In this document: piece by piece, positions 16,967-25,179 of the stretch
How the letters are laid out: each line of letters begins with the position of its first letter
Numbering within the stretch: the stretch's first letter is position 1
DNA from: Spongiibacter thalassae
Lineage (GTDB): Bacteria; Pseudomonadota; Gammaproteobacteria; Pseudomonadales; Spongiibacteraceae
Direction: 5' to 3'
Assembly: GCF_012272835.1 (NCBI RefSeq)
Contig: NZ_JAAWWK010000001.1
Coordinates: forward strand, 496,001-560,000
Length of the DNA stretch: 64,000 bases
Program-made: the position numbers and the translations under genes
The notes under the pieces: model-generated
What the model was told of the DNA's origin: nothing
The model's database searches: none
The model's input: only the letters and a program-made list of their open reading frames with translations

Positions 16967-18721
16967 ATGGGTCGTCGAAAATCCCGCCGGGGGCTATCTC
17001 GCCGCCGGTTTTTGCAGCGTCTGGGTTTTGGCAGTGCGGTGGTTGGCGCCGGTTTGACGAGTGCCGGTTCCGTTGCGGTAGCCAGCGCCAACAGTCGCCC
17101 GGGTATCGCGCGCTCGCAGGCAGAGTCCCCCTTTCAACATGGTGTCGCCAGCGGCGACCCGCTGGTGGATTCGGTAATTATCTGGACCCGGGTGACCATT
17201 GACCCGGATCTTGCCGCCGAAGTGCGTTGGGAGGTGGCGACCTCCGCGACGTTCGCCTCAGTGGTCGCTCAGGGAGTCTTCACCACCGACGGCAGCCGAG
17301 ACCATACCGTCAAGGTCGATGTGGCAGGTTTGTCACCGGCGACGACGTATTACTATCGTTTCCAAGCGCTGGGTTTTCGCAGTCAAACCGGCAGAACCCG
17401 CACTTTGCCCGAGGGTGAGGTCGATCACCTGCGTTTTGCTGTGATGAGCTGCGCGAGCATGCCCCACGGTTTTTTCAATGCCTACCGGCGCGTGGCAGAG
17501 CGGGCTGACCTCGACTGTGTGATCCACCTTGGTGATTATCTCTACGAATACGGTAACGATGGCTACGGCAGCAATGTACAGGCGGGGGGGCGACTCTATG
17601 ATCCTCCCCACGAAATGGTCAGTCTGTCGGATTATCGCCGTCGCCAAGCACACTATAAAAAGGATATTGACCTGCAGCGCTGCCACCAGCAGCACCCGTT
17701 TATATGCGTGTGGGATGACCACGAGCTGACCAATGATGCCTGGCGCGAGGGCGCGGAAAACCACACCGAGGGGCCAGAGGGTGTTTGGTCCCAGCGGGCG
17801 GCCATTGCCACTCGAGTCTACAACGAGTGGATGCCCATCAGGCTGCTAGAGCCGGGACGCCATGACCGCATTTATCGCCGTTTTCAGTTTGGTGCGCTGA
17901 TGGATCTGGTGATGCTGGACACCCGCTTTATTGGCCGCGACGAGCAACTGGCCGGCCAGACGCCCAGTCAGGTGCCAGGGGTTGGCGGTTTCGGCTTCAC
18001 CGACAGCGGCGAATTTGCCGACCCCGAGCGGGGGCTGTTGGGCGATGCTCAGCGCGGTTTCCTCGCTGCCAGCCTGCGGGAAAGCACAGCGCGCTGGAAG
18101 TGTATTGGCCAGCAGGTGATGTTCTCCCAATTAAAGCTGGTGGGCTTGCCCAATGCGGCGAACCTGCAAAACCCCGGCGGCCAGGGAGGGGTTTTTCTCA
18201 ATGCCGATCAGTGGGATGGCTATCCCCGTGAACGGGAGAGGGTGTGGCGAATGATTCGCGGTGAAGAGGGTGAGCCGCCGGTAGACGACGTGGTGGTGCT
18301 CACCGGGGATATTCATACCGCCTGGAGTATGGATATCAATGAAGATCCCAATAATATCGCCGCCTATAACCCTGGCAACGGGGAAGGATCGATGGCGGTG
18401 GAGTTTGTGGCGACATCGGTGTCCTCGCCGGGGCTGGACGAGGTCGGTCAGGTCGGGGAAGAGGGCCTGAAACTGGAAAACCCGGCGATGAAATACATCA
18501 ATCTGCGCGACCACGGCTACCTGTTGCTGGATATTACCGAGGAGCGCTGCCAGGGCGAACACTGGTTTGTAGACACTGTCGCCGCCCCTTCCACCGGTGA
18601 GTCGCTGGGCGCCGCCCATTTCAGTCGTTCCGGCGACAATCGCCTGCAGGCCAGCGTCGAGGCCAGTCCTGCCAAAACCAACCCACCGCCGTTGGCGCCC
18701 TATGAGGGAGTTCCACTATGA
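16967..18721 (+). CDS. phoD: Alkaline phosphatase D (PhoD), Tat-exported
   Basis: 584 aa from ATG at 16967, chosen because it gives a complete twin-arginine signal peptide: SRRRFLQ at residues 11-17, then a hydrophobic stretch and an AxA site near residue 41. The PhoD metallophosphatase core follows, with an N-terminal Ig-like domain (SPFQHGVASGDPL) and metal-binding motifs HLGDYLYEYG, WDDHELTND and LTGDIHTAW. PhoD is a Ca/Fe-dependent phosphodi- and monoesterase folded in the cytoplasm and exported by Tat. Overlaps the next phosphatase gene by 4 bp and has a Pho box upstream. Confidence 0.93.
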   Translation: MGRRKSRRGLSRRRFLQRLGFGSAVVGAGLTSAGSVAVASANSRPGIARSQAESPFQHGVASGDPLVDSVIIWTRVTIDPDLAAEVRWEVATSATFASVVAQGVFTTDGSRDHTVKVDVAGLSPATTYYYRFQALGFRSQTGRTRTLPEGEVDHLRFAVMSCASMPHGFFNAYRRVAERADLDCVIHLGDYLYEYGNDGYGSNVQAGGRLYDPPHEMVSLSDYRRRQAHYKKDIDLQRCHQQHPFICVWDDHELTNDAWREGAENHTEGPEGVWSQRAAIATRVYNEWMPIRLLEPGRHDRIYRRFQFGALMDLVMLDTRFIGRDEQLAGQTPSQVPGVGGFGFTDSGEFADPERGLLGDAQRGFLAASLRESTARWKCIGQQVMFSQLKLVGLPNAANLQNPGGQGGVFLNADQWDGYPRERERVWRMIRGEEGEPPVDDVVVLTGDIHTAWSMDINEDPNNIAAYNPGNGEGSMAVEFVATSVSSPGLDEVGQVGEEGLKLENPAMKYINLRDHGYLLLDITEERCQGEHWFVDTVAAPSTGESLGAAHFSRSGDNRLQASVEASPAKTNPPPLAPYEGVPL

Positions 18722-19863
18722 AGCCCGTATTAAGTATTGTTGGTTTGGCCGCGTTGTTAACCGCCTGTGGTGGCGGCTCATCCAGCCCTGCACCCAGCGA
18801 ACCGCAGATGCCACCTTCGGCAGACCAGGCTGAAAAGGTGCTGCGCTTTATTGCGATTGGCGATACGGGCACCGGCGATGATGGCGATCCGGAGCACTTG
18901 CAATACCAGGTGGCGGATATGATGCGCAAGGTGTGCGCCTTGCGCGGCTGTGATTTTGCCGTGCTCGCCGGTGACAATATGTATGAAAGCGGCGTAAACG
19001 GCACCGACGACCCACTGTTCCAGGATGCCTTTGAAATACCCTACGGCGATATGGGTATTCCCTTCTATGTCGCGTTGGGCAATCACGATAATGCCATGTC
19101 GCCCATCGGTGAAGGCGCCGCCAATGCCAAGGGCGATTTTCAGGTGGCCTATACCGAGGTGTCTCCCTCCGGGGCGTGGAAAATGCCGGAGCGGTTTTAC
19201 GCCCAGGACATTGTTGAACCCGATCAGGGAGAAGTGTTTGCCCAGTTACTGGTGTTGGACTCCAGCCCCATCAGCCACTTTTTTGACGACCCCAATGCCG
19301 AGTGGCGGGGCGATGCACTGGATGCCTATATTCTGGGACAGGCCAATTATTTTCAGCAACAAATTGCAGCCAGTGATGCACCGTGGAAAATCGCCCTGGC
19401 CCACCATCCCTATGTCTCCAATGGCCAGCACGGCAATGCGGGAAGCTATGATGTAGACGCCAATCCCGACCCCTGTATTGGCGCAGGCGGCGTGCCGCTG
19501 AGCGATTCCTGTCGCGGTGAGGAGTACAAGGCCTTTCTGGAAAACACCATTTGTGACAAGGCCGATCTCTTTATTGCCGGTCACGATCACGAGCTCTATT
19601 GGTTGATGCCCCAGGCCGAGTGCGGCAAAACCCAGTTTATAGTCTCGGGTGCCGGGGCGAAAAGCCGCGATGTGGTCGATGCCACGCGCAACCCGGCGTA
19701 TTTTCAAATGGGTGCAACCTGGGGTTTTTTCTGGGTTGAATTGCGCGAGGACCGGCTGACAGCGGCGGCCTATGCCCTGTATCCCGACGGCACGGCCTAC
19801 AACGCCACCGACGCGCAGCAACCGCTGCCGGTGTTTGAACATGTTGTGAGCAAACAACCGTGA
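18718..19863 (+). CDS. Lipoprotein metallophosphoesterase (purple acid phosphatase-like)
   Basis: 381 aa. The signal peptide ends in the lipobox LLTAC, Cys17, followed by GGGSSS, so it is a lipoprotein. All five metallophosphoesterase blocks are present: GDTGTG, AGDNMYESG, LGNHDN, LAHHPYVSNGQHG and AGHDHELYW. The arrangement GDNMY and HHPxxSxGxHG is that of tartrate-resistant/purple acid phosphatases. Translationally coupled to phoD (ATGA) and to the following small lipoprotein (GTGA). It probably releases phosphate from organic esters in the periplasm or at the outer membrane. Confidence 0.88.
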   Translation: MKPVLSIVGLAALLTACGGGSSSPAPSEPQMPPSADQAEKVLRFIAIGDTGTGDDGDPEHLQYQVADMMRKVCALRGCDFAVLAGDNMYESGVNGTDDPLFQDAFEIPYGDMGIPFYVALGNHDNAMSPIGEGAANAKGDFQVAYTEVSPSGAWKMPERFYAQDIVEPDQGEVFAQLLVLDSSPISHFFDDPNAEWRGDALDAYILGQANYFQQQIAASDAPWKIALAHHPYVSNGQHGNAGSYDVDANPDPCIGAGGVPLSDSCRGEEYKAFLENTICDKADLFIAGHDHELYWLMPQAECGKTQFIVSGAGAKSRDVVDATRNPAYFQMGATWGFFWVELREDRLTAAAYALYPDGTAYNATDAQQPLPVFEHVVSKQP

Positions 19864-20384
19864 ACGCTTATCGGATGGGGCTGAGCTGGCTCACGGTGCT
19901 ATTGTTGATTTCCTGCACTGATATGGGGCGGGTCTATCGCCATTCGGCCCATAATTTTGCCGTGCAGTTGCCGTCTGGCTGGTCCGCTGCCGAGCAATAT
20001 CTCGGCAGTGACTTGTATCTATCGCCCCCTGCCGGACAAGCCAGCGCCTTGCGCTACATCAGTATCAACGCCAATCCTGTCAATGCCGACACCGGGGGCA
20101 AGGGGCAGGGCCTGGGCACCTATGTCGCCTTTCGTGAAGGACAAATACATCGATTTGCCAGCAACTACCAGACCCTTGCACGCGAGCGTCAGACCTTGGC
20201 TGACAAGGAGGCTGAGCGGATACTGGCCAGTGTGAAAATGGGCAGTCAGCGCTCGGTACATCTCACCTATTATGTGGTCGCGCAGGGTGTTGGCTATTCC
20301 CTGAGCGCGGTGCTGGCACCGAACTACTCCGACGCTGATATGCGCCGCGCTGAGCGATCTTTGCGAAGTTTCTCCCCTGGCTGA
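19860..20384 (+). CDS. Small putative lipoprotein of the phosphatase operon
   Basis: 174 aa, GTG start overlapping the preceding stop (GTGA). The signal peptide ends in a lipobox-like LLISC (Cys19). The mature part (FAVQLPSGWSAAEQYLGSDLYLSPP) looks like the PsbP/DUF1795-type fold that recurs in small secreted proteins, but I do not recognise a specific family. Context suggests an accessory to the two phosphatases. No catalytic motif seen. Confidence 0.7.
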   Translation: MNAYRMGLSWLTVLLLISCTDMGRVYRHSAHNFAVQLPSGWSAAEQYLGSDLYLSPPAGQASALRYISINANPVNADTGGKGQGLGTYVAFREGQIHRFASNYQTLARERQTLADKEAERILASVKMGSQRSVHLTYYVVAQGVGYSLSAVLAPNYSDADMRRAERSLRSFSPG

Positions 20385-20416
20385 TACGACGTTTTAAGCC
20401 CTGTTAAATGAGTACT

Positions 20417-20442
20417 GTGGGTTAACGCAAGCGTTGGCCCAC
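20417..20442 (+). terminator. Hairpin after the phoD operon
   Basis: GTGGGTTAACGC at 20417-20428 pairs with GCGTTGGCCCAC at 20431-20442 (two G-T wobbles, very tight loop). It is 33 bp past the last gene of the operon. No strong T-tract, so function is inferred from position. Confidence 0.4.
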
Positions 20443-20655
20443 TTAGTGCATTCTCCTTTTATGTAAAAACCCTTCGACGACGCTTCAGTGCACGGGAACA
20501 AAGTTCTCGATGAATCGAATTCGGCGCGGAATTTGTCTGTCATTAACGGGTCAACTACCAGTGCTACGCTGCTGGGCAAATAGCTGCTTTTCGGTGGTGC
20601 GGGTGCTCATTTATTGTGCGCGAGTGGAATTACTGTGGTTTTCGGGAGAGTGCGA

Positions 20656-22236
20656 ATGAAGGAACTGGATTTAAGTAAATCCCAGACGATTGCGGCCCTG
20701 CGTGGCCGGCGTGTACTGATAACCGGTGCAACCGGATTTCTGGGCAAGGTCGTGATGGAAAAACTGATTCGCACGGTGCCGGATGTCGGCGGTATTTACT
20801 TGTTGATGCGCGGCAATCGTCACTACAAGGATGCGCGCAGCCGGTTTTTGCACGAGATAGCAACCTCGTCGGTGTTTGATGCCCTGCGCGAAGAGCGGGG
20901 TAAATGGTTTGAGGAGTTTTGCGAACACCGGGTTCACTGCGTGACCGGAGAGGTGACCGCGCCGCGTTTCGGCTTGTCGCGGTCGGCGTTTAACACGCTT
21001 GCCTCGGATGTCGATGCCATTATCAACTCTGCAGCGAGTGTTAACTTTCGCGAAGAGTTGGACAAGGCGCTGGAAATCAACACCCTGTCGCTGAATAACA
21101 TTGCCGAGCTGGCCGAAGCGTCGGGAAATGTGCCGCTGATCCAGGTGTCCACCTGCTATGTCAACGGCTTCAATCAGGGGGAAATTAAAGAGCAGGTGCT
21201 GGCGCCCCAGGGTAAGGAGCTGCCTCGGCACGAGCAGGGCTACTTTGAAATCTACAGCTGTGTTGCCGCGTTGCAGGAAAAAATTGAGCACGTTCGTGGG
21301 CAATTTGAAGGGCGGGCGTTGAAGGGGGCACTGATCGACCTGGGTATTGAGGAAGCACAGGCCGCCGGGTGGAACGATACCTACACCTACACCAAATGGC
21401 TGGGTGAGCAGCTTCTGCTCAAAATGCTGCGTGGCTATCCCATGACTATTGTGCGCCCGTCCATTATCGAAAGCACGCTGCGCGAGCCCAAGCCGGGCTG
21501 GATCGAGGGGGTAAAAGTGGCGGACGCGATACTGCTGGCCTATGCTCGAGGCAAGGTGTCATTTTTTCCGGGCAAGCGCAGCGGTGTTATCGATTTGATT
21601 CCCGCCGACCTGGTTGCCAATAGCATTTTACTGGCCCTGGCGGAGCAGTTTATCGACCCTGGCAAGCACCGTATCTACCAGTGTTGCAGCGGTGGTCGAA
21701 ATCCCCTGACCATGGGTAATTTCATCGACCATATCACCGCAGAGGCCAAGGAAAACTACCAGCACTACGACAAATTGTTCCAGAAGCCGCCCCAGCGCGA
21801 TTTCAAGGCGGTGGACAAGCGCCTGTTTACGCTGGTCATCTCGACGGTGCGACTGGCATTGGCGCTGTTTAATCAGTGCCTGAGTAAGCTGGGCCTGCGC
21901 AAAAAGGTGCGGGCGAAGAAAAATATCGATGCGGCGATCGAACTGTCGGCCATCTTTTCCTTCTACGCGGTGCCCAAGTATCGCTTCCATAACGACCGCC
22001 TGTTGTCGCTGTCCAAGGCGATGGGGGCGGTGGATCAGGTATTGTTCCCGGTGGACTCCGGCGCCATAGACTGGCAGGACTACATTCGCAATGTGCATAT
22101 CGCCGGACTCAATCACTATGCCCTCAATGGTCAGGCCCATAGTACCCGCAGCACCAGCTCGGCAATTGAGGCCGCGGCCAAAGCCATTACAGAAAAACAG
22201 CCCCAACGGGTACCGGCAAAAGGGGAGAAGGCGTGA
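20656..22236 (+). CDS. Fatty acyl-CoA reductase (alcohol-forming, FAR type)
   Basis: 526 aa from ATG at 20656, preceded by GGGAGAG. The N-terminal Rossmann domain has TGATGFLG (residues 23-30) for NADPH and the catalytic pair Tyr242/Lys246 (YTYTK), with VRPSIIESTLREPKPGW typical of the NAD_binding_4 (male-sterility) family. A C-terminal FAR domain follows (about 400-500; YAVPKYRFHNDRL). The size and order match the shorter bacterial FARs of Marinobacter, which reduce long-chain acyl-CoA to fatty alcohol for wax esters. No wax synthase gene is in the window. It stands alone and is followed by a strong hairpin. Confidence 0.88.
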   Translation: MKELDLSKSQTIAALRGRRVLITGATGFLGKVVMEKLIRTVPDVGGIYLLMRGNRHYKDARSRFLHEIATSSVFDALREERGKWFEEFCEHRVHCVTGEVTAPRFGLSRSAFNTLASDVDAIINSAASVNFREELDKALEINTLSLNNIAELAEASGNVPLIQVSTCYVNGFNQGEIKEQVLAPQGKELPRHEQGYFEIYSCVAALQEKIEHVRGQFEGRALKGALIDLGIEEAQAAGWNDTYTYTKWLGEQLLLKMLRGYPMTIVRPSIIESTLREPKPGWIEGVKVADAILLAYARGKVSFFPGKRSGVIDLIPADLVANSILLALAEQFIDPGKHRIYQCCSGGRNPLTMGNFIDHITAEAKENYQHYDKLFQKPPQRDFKAVDKRLFTLVISTVRLALALFNQCLSKLGLRKKVRAKKNIDAAIELSAIFSFYAVPKYRFHNDRLLSLSKAMGAVDQVLFPVDSGAIDWQDYIRNVHIAGLNHYALNGQAHSTRSTSSAIEAAAKAITEKQPQRVPAKGEKA

Positions 22237-22271
22237 GCTGACAGGCAGCGGCGCCTCAATCCCTCCAGCCT

Positions 22272-22322
22272 CTGAATTGCCCTTGTGCTGTTATTTCAGC
22301 CAGAGGCACAAGGGCAATTCAG
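22272..22322. repeat. Perfect 17-bp inverted repeat after the acyl-CoA reductase gene
   Basis: CTGAATTGCCCTTGTGC at 22272-22288 and its exact complement at 22306-22322, with a 17-nt loop. It begins 36 bp after the reductase stop. A transcription terminator is the simplest reading, but the loop is long and no T-run follows. Confidence 0.6.
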
Positions 22323-22379
22323 TGATTTGTCCCCCGGTGACTGCTTAGCCTCGTTTATTTGAACCTGCCACACTATACT

Positions 22380-22432
22380 CACTGCGCAGCACCCGCGACT
22401 GGATGAGCTCCGGTCGCGGGTGCTGCGCAGTG
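22380..22432. repeat. Perfect 20-bp inverted repeat (extended GC-rich hairpin)
   Basis: CACTGCGCAGCACCCGCGAC at 22380-22399 and its exact complement at 22413-22432. Inner bases (one wobble, then GGA/TCC) lengthen the stem to about 24 bp with a 5-nt loop. It is the strongest hairpin in the window. No T-tract on either side. It lies 57 bp after another perfect inverted repeat and about 300 bp before the antiporter operon. Confidence 0.65.
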
Positions 22433-22735
22433 GTTGGGCATGTTGTTTCTGAAAAACCTACTAAAATCAACATACTTATTTATTACGCAATTATTCCAGG
22501 CCACAGATACTAACAAATATATCAATGACCGATTTTGCTGGACTCAGCGAGATAACCTTTTTTACAATCGGACTCGCCCGAGCCCCGACAACGCGTTATT
22601 TGTTGGGCCATCAGGGCGATATAGACAGTATCCAATAGCGAATAAAAGTCAGGCTGTATCGCGTTTCTGTTCCAGGCGGGAAGTCCTGCGACAGCGCGTA
22701 GACCTACGGTCAAATCCCTTGCTACAAGGAGAGTT
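22433..22735 (+). promoter_or_regulatory. AT-rich leader of the antiporter operon
   Basis: About 300 bp without a convincing gene, clearly AT-richer than its surroundings over the first 130 bp. It must hold the promoter of the nine-gene antiporter operon and ends in a good ribosome-binding site (AAGGAGAG) before the ATG at 22736. The length leaves room for a structured leader or an ion-responsive riboswitch, but I could not match a known class by eye. Confidence 0.35.
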
Positions 22736-23206
22736 ATGAAACATACCGCCAGTGTGACGTTAGTACTGACGGCCATATGGTTGGCAAATTCCGGCCACTA
22801 TACTGCTCTGTTACTGGGCTTTGGTGTTGTTTCTATTGCCCTGGTGGTCTGGATTGGACATCGCATGGATGTCGTCGATCACGAATCCCAGCCCCTCCAC
22901 TTGACCGGTAAACTTCCGGGCTACTATCTGTGGTTGTTGAAAAATATTATTGCCAGCAATATCGACGTGGTGCGCCGAGCATGGGTGGGCCCCTCGGCCA
23001 TCAGCCCACAGTTTGAAACCGTTCCGGCAGACCAAAAAACTGATATCGGCCGAGTAATTTATGCCAATTCCATTAATCTGACGCCCGGCACGCTTTCGGT
23101 GGAAGTGGGTGAGGATACGATATTGGTGCATTCACTCACCCGGGAGGGCATGGTCAGCCTCAAGTCCGGAGAAATGAACCGCCGTGTGTGCGGGCTGGAA
23201 GAATGA
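22736..23206 (+). CDS. mnhE: Na+/H+ antiporter subunit E (MnhE/MrpE; MbhA-like)
   Basis: 156 aa. Two or three transmembrane helices at the N-terminus are followed by the MrpE signature: YYLWLLKNIIASNIDVVRR, then VIYANSINLTPGTLSVEV and ILVHSLTREG. MrpE is a small membrane subunit of multisubunit cation/proton antiporters. First gene of a tightly overlapping operon; its stop overlaps the mnhF start (ATGA). Confidence 0.93.
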   Translation: MKHTASVTLVLTAIWLANSGHYTALLLGFGVVSIALVVWIGHRMDVVDHESQPLHLTGKLPGYYLWLLKNIIASNIDVVRRAWVGPSAISPQFETVPADQKTDIGRVIYANSINLTPGTLSVEVGEDTILVHSLTREGMVSLKSGEMNRRVCGLEE

Positions 23207-23484
23207 TGCTCACAGTAACCACAATTACCCTGCTGGTCGTGATGGCTATGGCACTGTCCCGGGCGTTTGTTGGCCCCACGGTGTTTGACCGTATACTCGC
23301 CGCCAACGTATTCGGCACCAAAACGGTGCTACTCATTGCCGTTGTCGGCTTTCTGTTTGGTCGCCCGGAGTTTCTCGATATCGCATTGGTGTACGCGCTG
23401 ATTAACTTTATTGGCGTTGTCGGCATGTTGCGACTGATCGAATACCTGGAAGAAGACAAGCAGTCAACGGAGGACGGTCGATGA
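23203..23484 (+). CDS. mnhF: Na+/H+ antiporter subunit F (MnhF/MrpF; MbhB-like)
   Basis: 93 aa from ATG at 23203, which overlaps the mnhE stop; a second ATG follows directly. Three transmembrane helices and the family motif RAFVGPTVFDRILAANVFG, then LDIALVYALINFIGVVG. The normal length for MrpF. It overlaps mnhG by 4 bp, consistent with translational coupling through the operon. Confidence 0.92.
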   Translation: MMLTVTTITLLVVMAMALSRAFVGPTVFDRILAANVFGTKTVLLIAVVGFLFGRPEFLDIALVYALINFIGVVGMLRLIEYLEEDKQSTEDGR

Positions 23485-23819
23485 GCCCGCTGGAGATTAT
23501 CAGTGCCGTCCTGTTGGCGATAGGGAGCTTTCTCGTGCTTTCGGGTGCCATCGGCCTGCTGCGCTTTCCCGATGTATACAGCCGTATGCACGCGGCGGGC
23601 ATTACCGATACTCTGGGCGCGGTAGCCATTCTGTTGGGGTTGATGTTCCTCGCTGGTTGGACCCTGGTCCTGGCCAAGCTAATAATGATTTTGTTGTTTC
23701 TGCTACTGACGGGTCCCACTGCCAGCCATACCCTCGGCAAGGCGGCGTGGAAGTCTGGCTTGCAGCCCCTCACTGATGGTCGCGAGCCTGCCGGTGATAG
23801 CGGGAAGGGGGCTGAATAG
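23481..23819 (+). CDS. mnhG: Na+/H+ antiporter subunit G (MnhG/MrpG; MbhC-like)
   Basis: 112 aa, three transmembrane helices. The MrpG signature is clear: GAIGLLRFPDVYSRMHAAGITDTLG, then LIMILLFLLLTGPTASHTLGKAA. Its TAG stop shares one base with the GTG start of the next gene. Subunits E, F and G stand in the order EFG at the head of the operon, as in Mbh-type rather than classical mrpABCDEFG clusters. Confidence 0.93.
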   Translation: MSPLEIISAVLLAIGSFLVLSGAIGLLRFPDVYSRMHAAGITDTLGAVAILLGLMFLAGWTLVLAKLIMILLFLLLTGPTASHTLGKAAWKSGLQPLTDGREPAGDSGKGAE

Positions 23820-24811
23820 TGGAATTGTTACTGGATATCAGCCTGCTCAGCATGTTGGTGGCCACGGCCATCGGTATTGCGGTAAGTCGGGATTTGCTGG
23901 CGGCGGTTATGCTGTCGTCAATTTACGGCCTGCTCTCAGCCAACTTTTTCGTCACCATGGATGCGGTGGATGTCGCCTTTACCGAGGCCTCAGTCGGCGC
24001 GGGGATTTCACCCCTGCTGATGTTCGCCACCCTGGCCATTGTCGGGCGTTTTGAACGCTATCCCCATCAGCGGGCGCTGCCGGCGTTGCTGCTGGTCGTT
24101 CTCACCGGCGCGATGCTGATTCTCGCTACCCTCGATATTCCAGCCTTTGGCGACCCCAATGCTCCGGCTCAGACCCATGTGGCACCGCGCTTCATCAACG
24201 AGTCCGGTACGGAGATTGGCATACCCAATATGGTGACGTCCGTGCTGGCCAGCTACCGAGGCTTCGACACCTTTGGCGAGGTGACCGTGGTTTTTGCTGC
24301 GGTGGTCGGCGTGCTTGCCCTGTTGGGTAGCAGTCTGCCCGCAGCGGGACGCAAACTGCCGGACACCCTGCTTCAGGCCAGTAATCACCGTATATTGCGC
24401 ATCGTCAGCAAAATATTGGTGGCGCCGATCATGCTGTTCGCCCTCTACGTTCAGTTCCATGGGGACTACGGCCCCGGTGGTGGCTTTCAGGCAGGGGTGA
24501 TTTTTGCGGCAGCGATAATCATCTACACCATGCTGTTTGGCCTGGAGGCTGCGATGAAGGTGATTAACGTGACCGTGTTGCGGGTGCTCGCCGCCTTTGG
24601 CGTATTGCTTTACGGCTCGGTGGGCCTGGTGGCCATGCTCAATGGCAAGAATTTTCTCGATTACGATGCCCTCGCCGCAGACCCGGTACACGGGCAGCAC
24701 TACGGCATTATTGTTATCGAGCTGGGTGTCGGCATTACTGTGGCAGCGGTAATGATGCTGATTTACTTTGCCTTTGCCGGCCGATTGATTGACCGGAGTC
24801 ACAAGTCGTGA
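23819..24811 (+). CDS. Fused MrpA C-terminal (DUF4040/MbhD-MbhE) and MnhB subunit
   Basis: 330 aa, GTG start. Residues 1-80 resemble DUF4040/MbhD (AVMLSSIYGLLSANFFVTMDAVDVAFTEASVG with the conserved acidic residues). Residues 85-165 correspond to an MbhE-like helix and linker, and 185-325 are MnhB (VAPIMLFALYVQFHGDYGPGGGFQAG). In classical Mrp the DUF4040 part is the MrpA C-terminus and MrpB is separate. Here they form one polypeptide in the place held by mbhD-E-F. About nine transmembrane helices. Overlaps mnhC by 4 bp (GTGA). Confidence 0.85.
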   Translation: MELLLDISLLSMLVATAIGIAVSRDLLAAVMLSSIYGLLSANFFVTMDAVDVAFTEASVGAGISPLLMFATLAIVGRFERYPHQRALPALLLVVLTGAMLILATLDIPAFGDPNAPAQTHVAPRFINESGTEIGIPNMVTSVLASYRGFDTFGEVTVVFAAVVGVLALLGSSLPAAGRKLPDTLLQASNHRILRIVSKILVAPIMLFALYVQFHGDYGPGGGFQAGVIFAAAIIIYTMLFGLEAAMKVINVTVLRVLAAFGVLLYGSVGLVAMLNGKNFLDYDALAADPVHGQHYGIIVIELGVGITVAAVMMLIYFAFAGRLIDRSHKS

Positions 24812-25179
24812 GCGTGTTGTTTTCACACTATAACTACTGGGTGGTCATCGTATTGATGATGATCGGATTCTATATCGTGATCGCCCAGGGCAATCTGGTA
24901 AAGAAGCTGATTGGCCTCAATATTTTTCAGACCTCTGTTTTCATCCTGTATATCAGTGCCGGTAAGGTTTCGGGGGGCACCGCGCCCATTCTTGCCGATG
25001 GCATAACCCTCTATTCAAATCCCTTGCCCCATGTGTTGATTCTTACTGCGATTGTTGTGGGCATTGCGACGACGGCCCTTGGTCTGTCGCTGATTATTCG
25101 CATCCGCGATACCTACGGCAGTGTGGAGGAGCAGGATGTGAGAGCCGCAGAGGGCAACAGGAAACAGGAATCGTGCTAA
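24808..25179 (+). CDS. mnhC: Na+/H+ antiporter subunit C (MnhC/MrpC; NuoK-like)
   Basis: 123 aa, GTG start overlapping the previous stop. Three transmembrane helices with the NuoK/MrpC pattern: GLNIFQTSVFILYISAGKV and DPLPHVLILTAIVVGIATTALGL-like sequence (here NPLPHVLILTAIVVGIATTA). Homologous to NuoK of complex I. Overlaps the following D-type subunit by 7 bp. Confidence 0.92.
   Translation: MSVLFSHYNYWVVIVLMMIGFYIVIAQGNLVKKLIGLNIFQTSVFILYISAGKVSGGTAPILADGITLYSNPLPHVLILTAIVVGIATTALGLSLIIRIRDTYGSVEEQDVRAAEGNRKQESC

Noticed and set aside
22380-22432. Integron attC site
   Set aside because: The hairpin is perfectly paired and lacks the R-box/L-box core (GTTRRRY) and the extrahelical bases needed by an integrase.
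22433-22735. Sodium-type riboswitch in the antiporter leader
   Set aside because: The context invites it, but I could not align a conserved core by eye; a covariance-model search would be needed.
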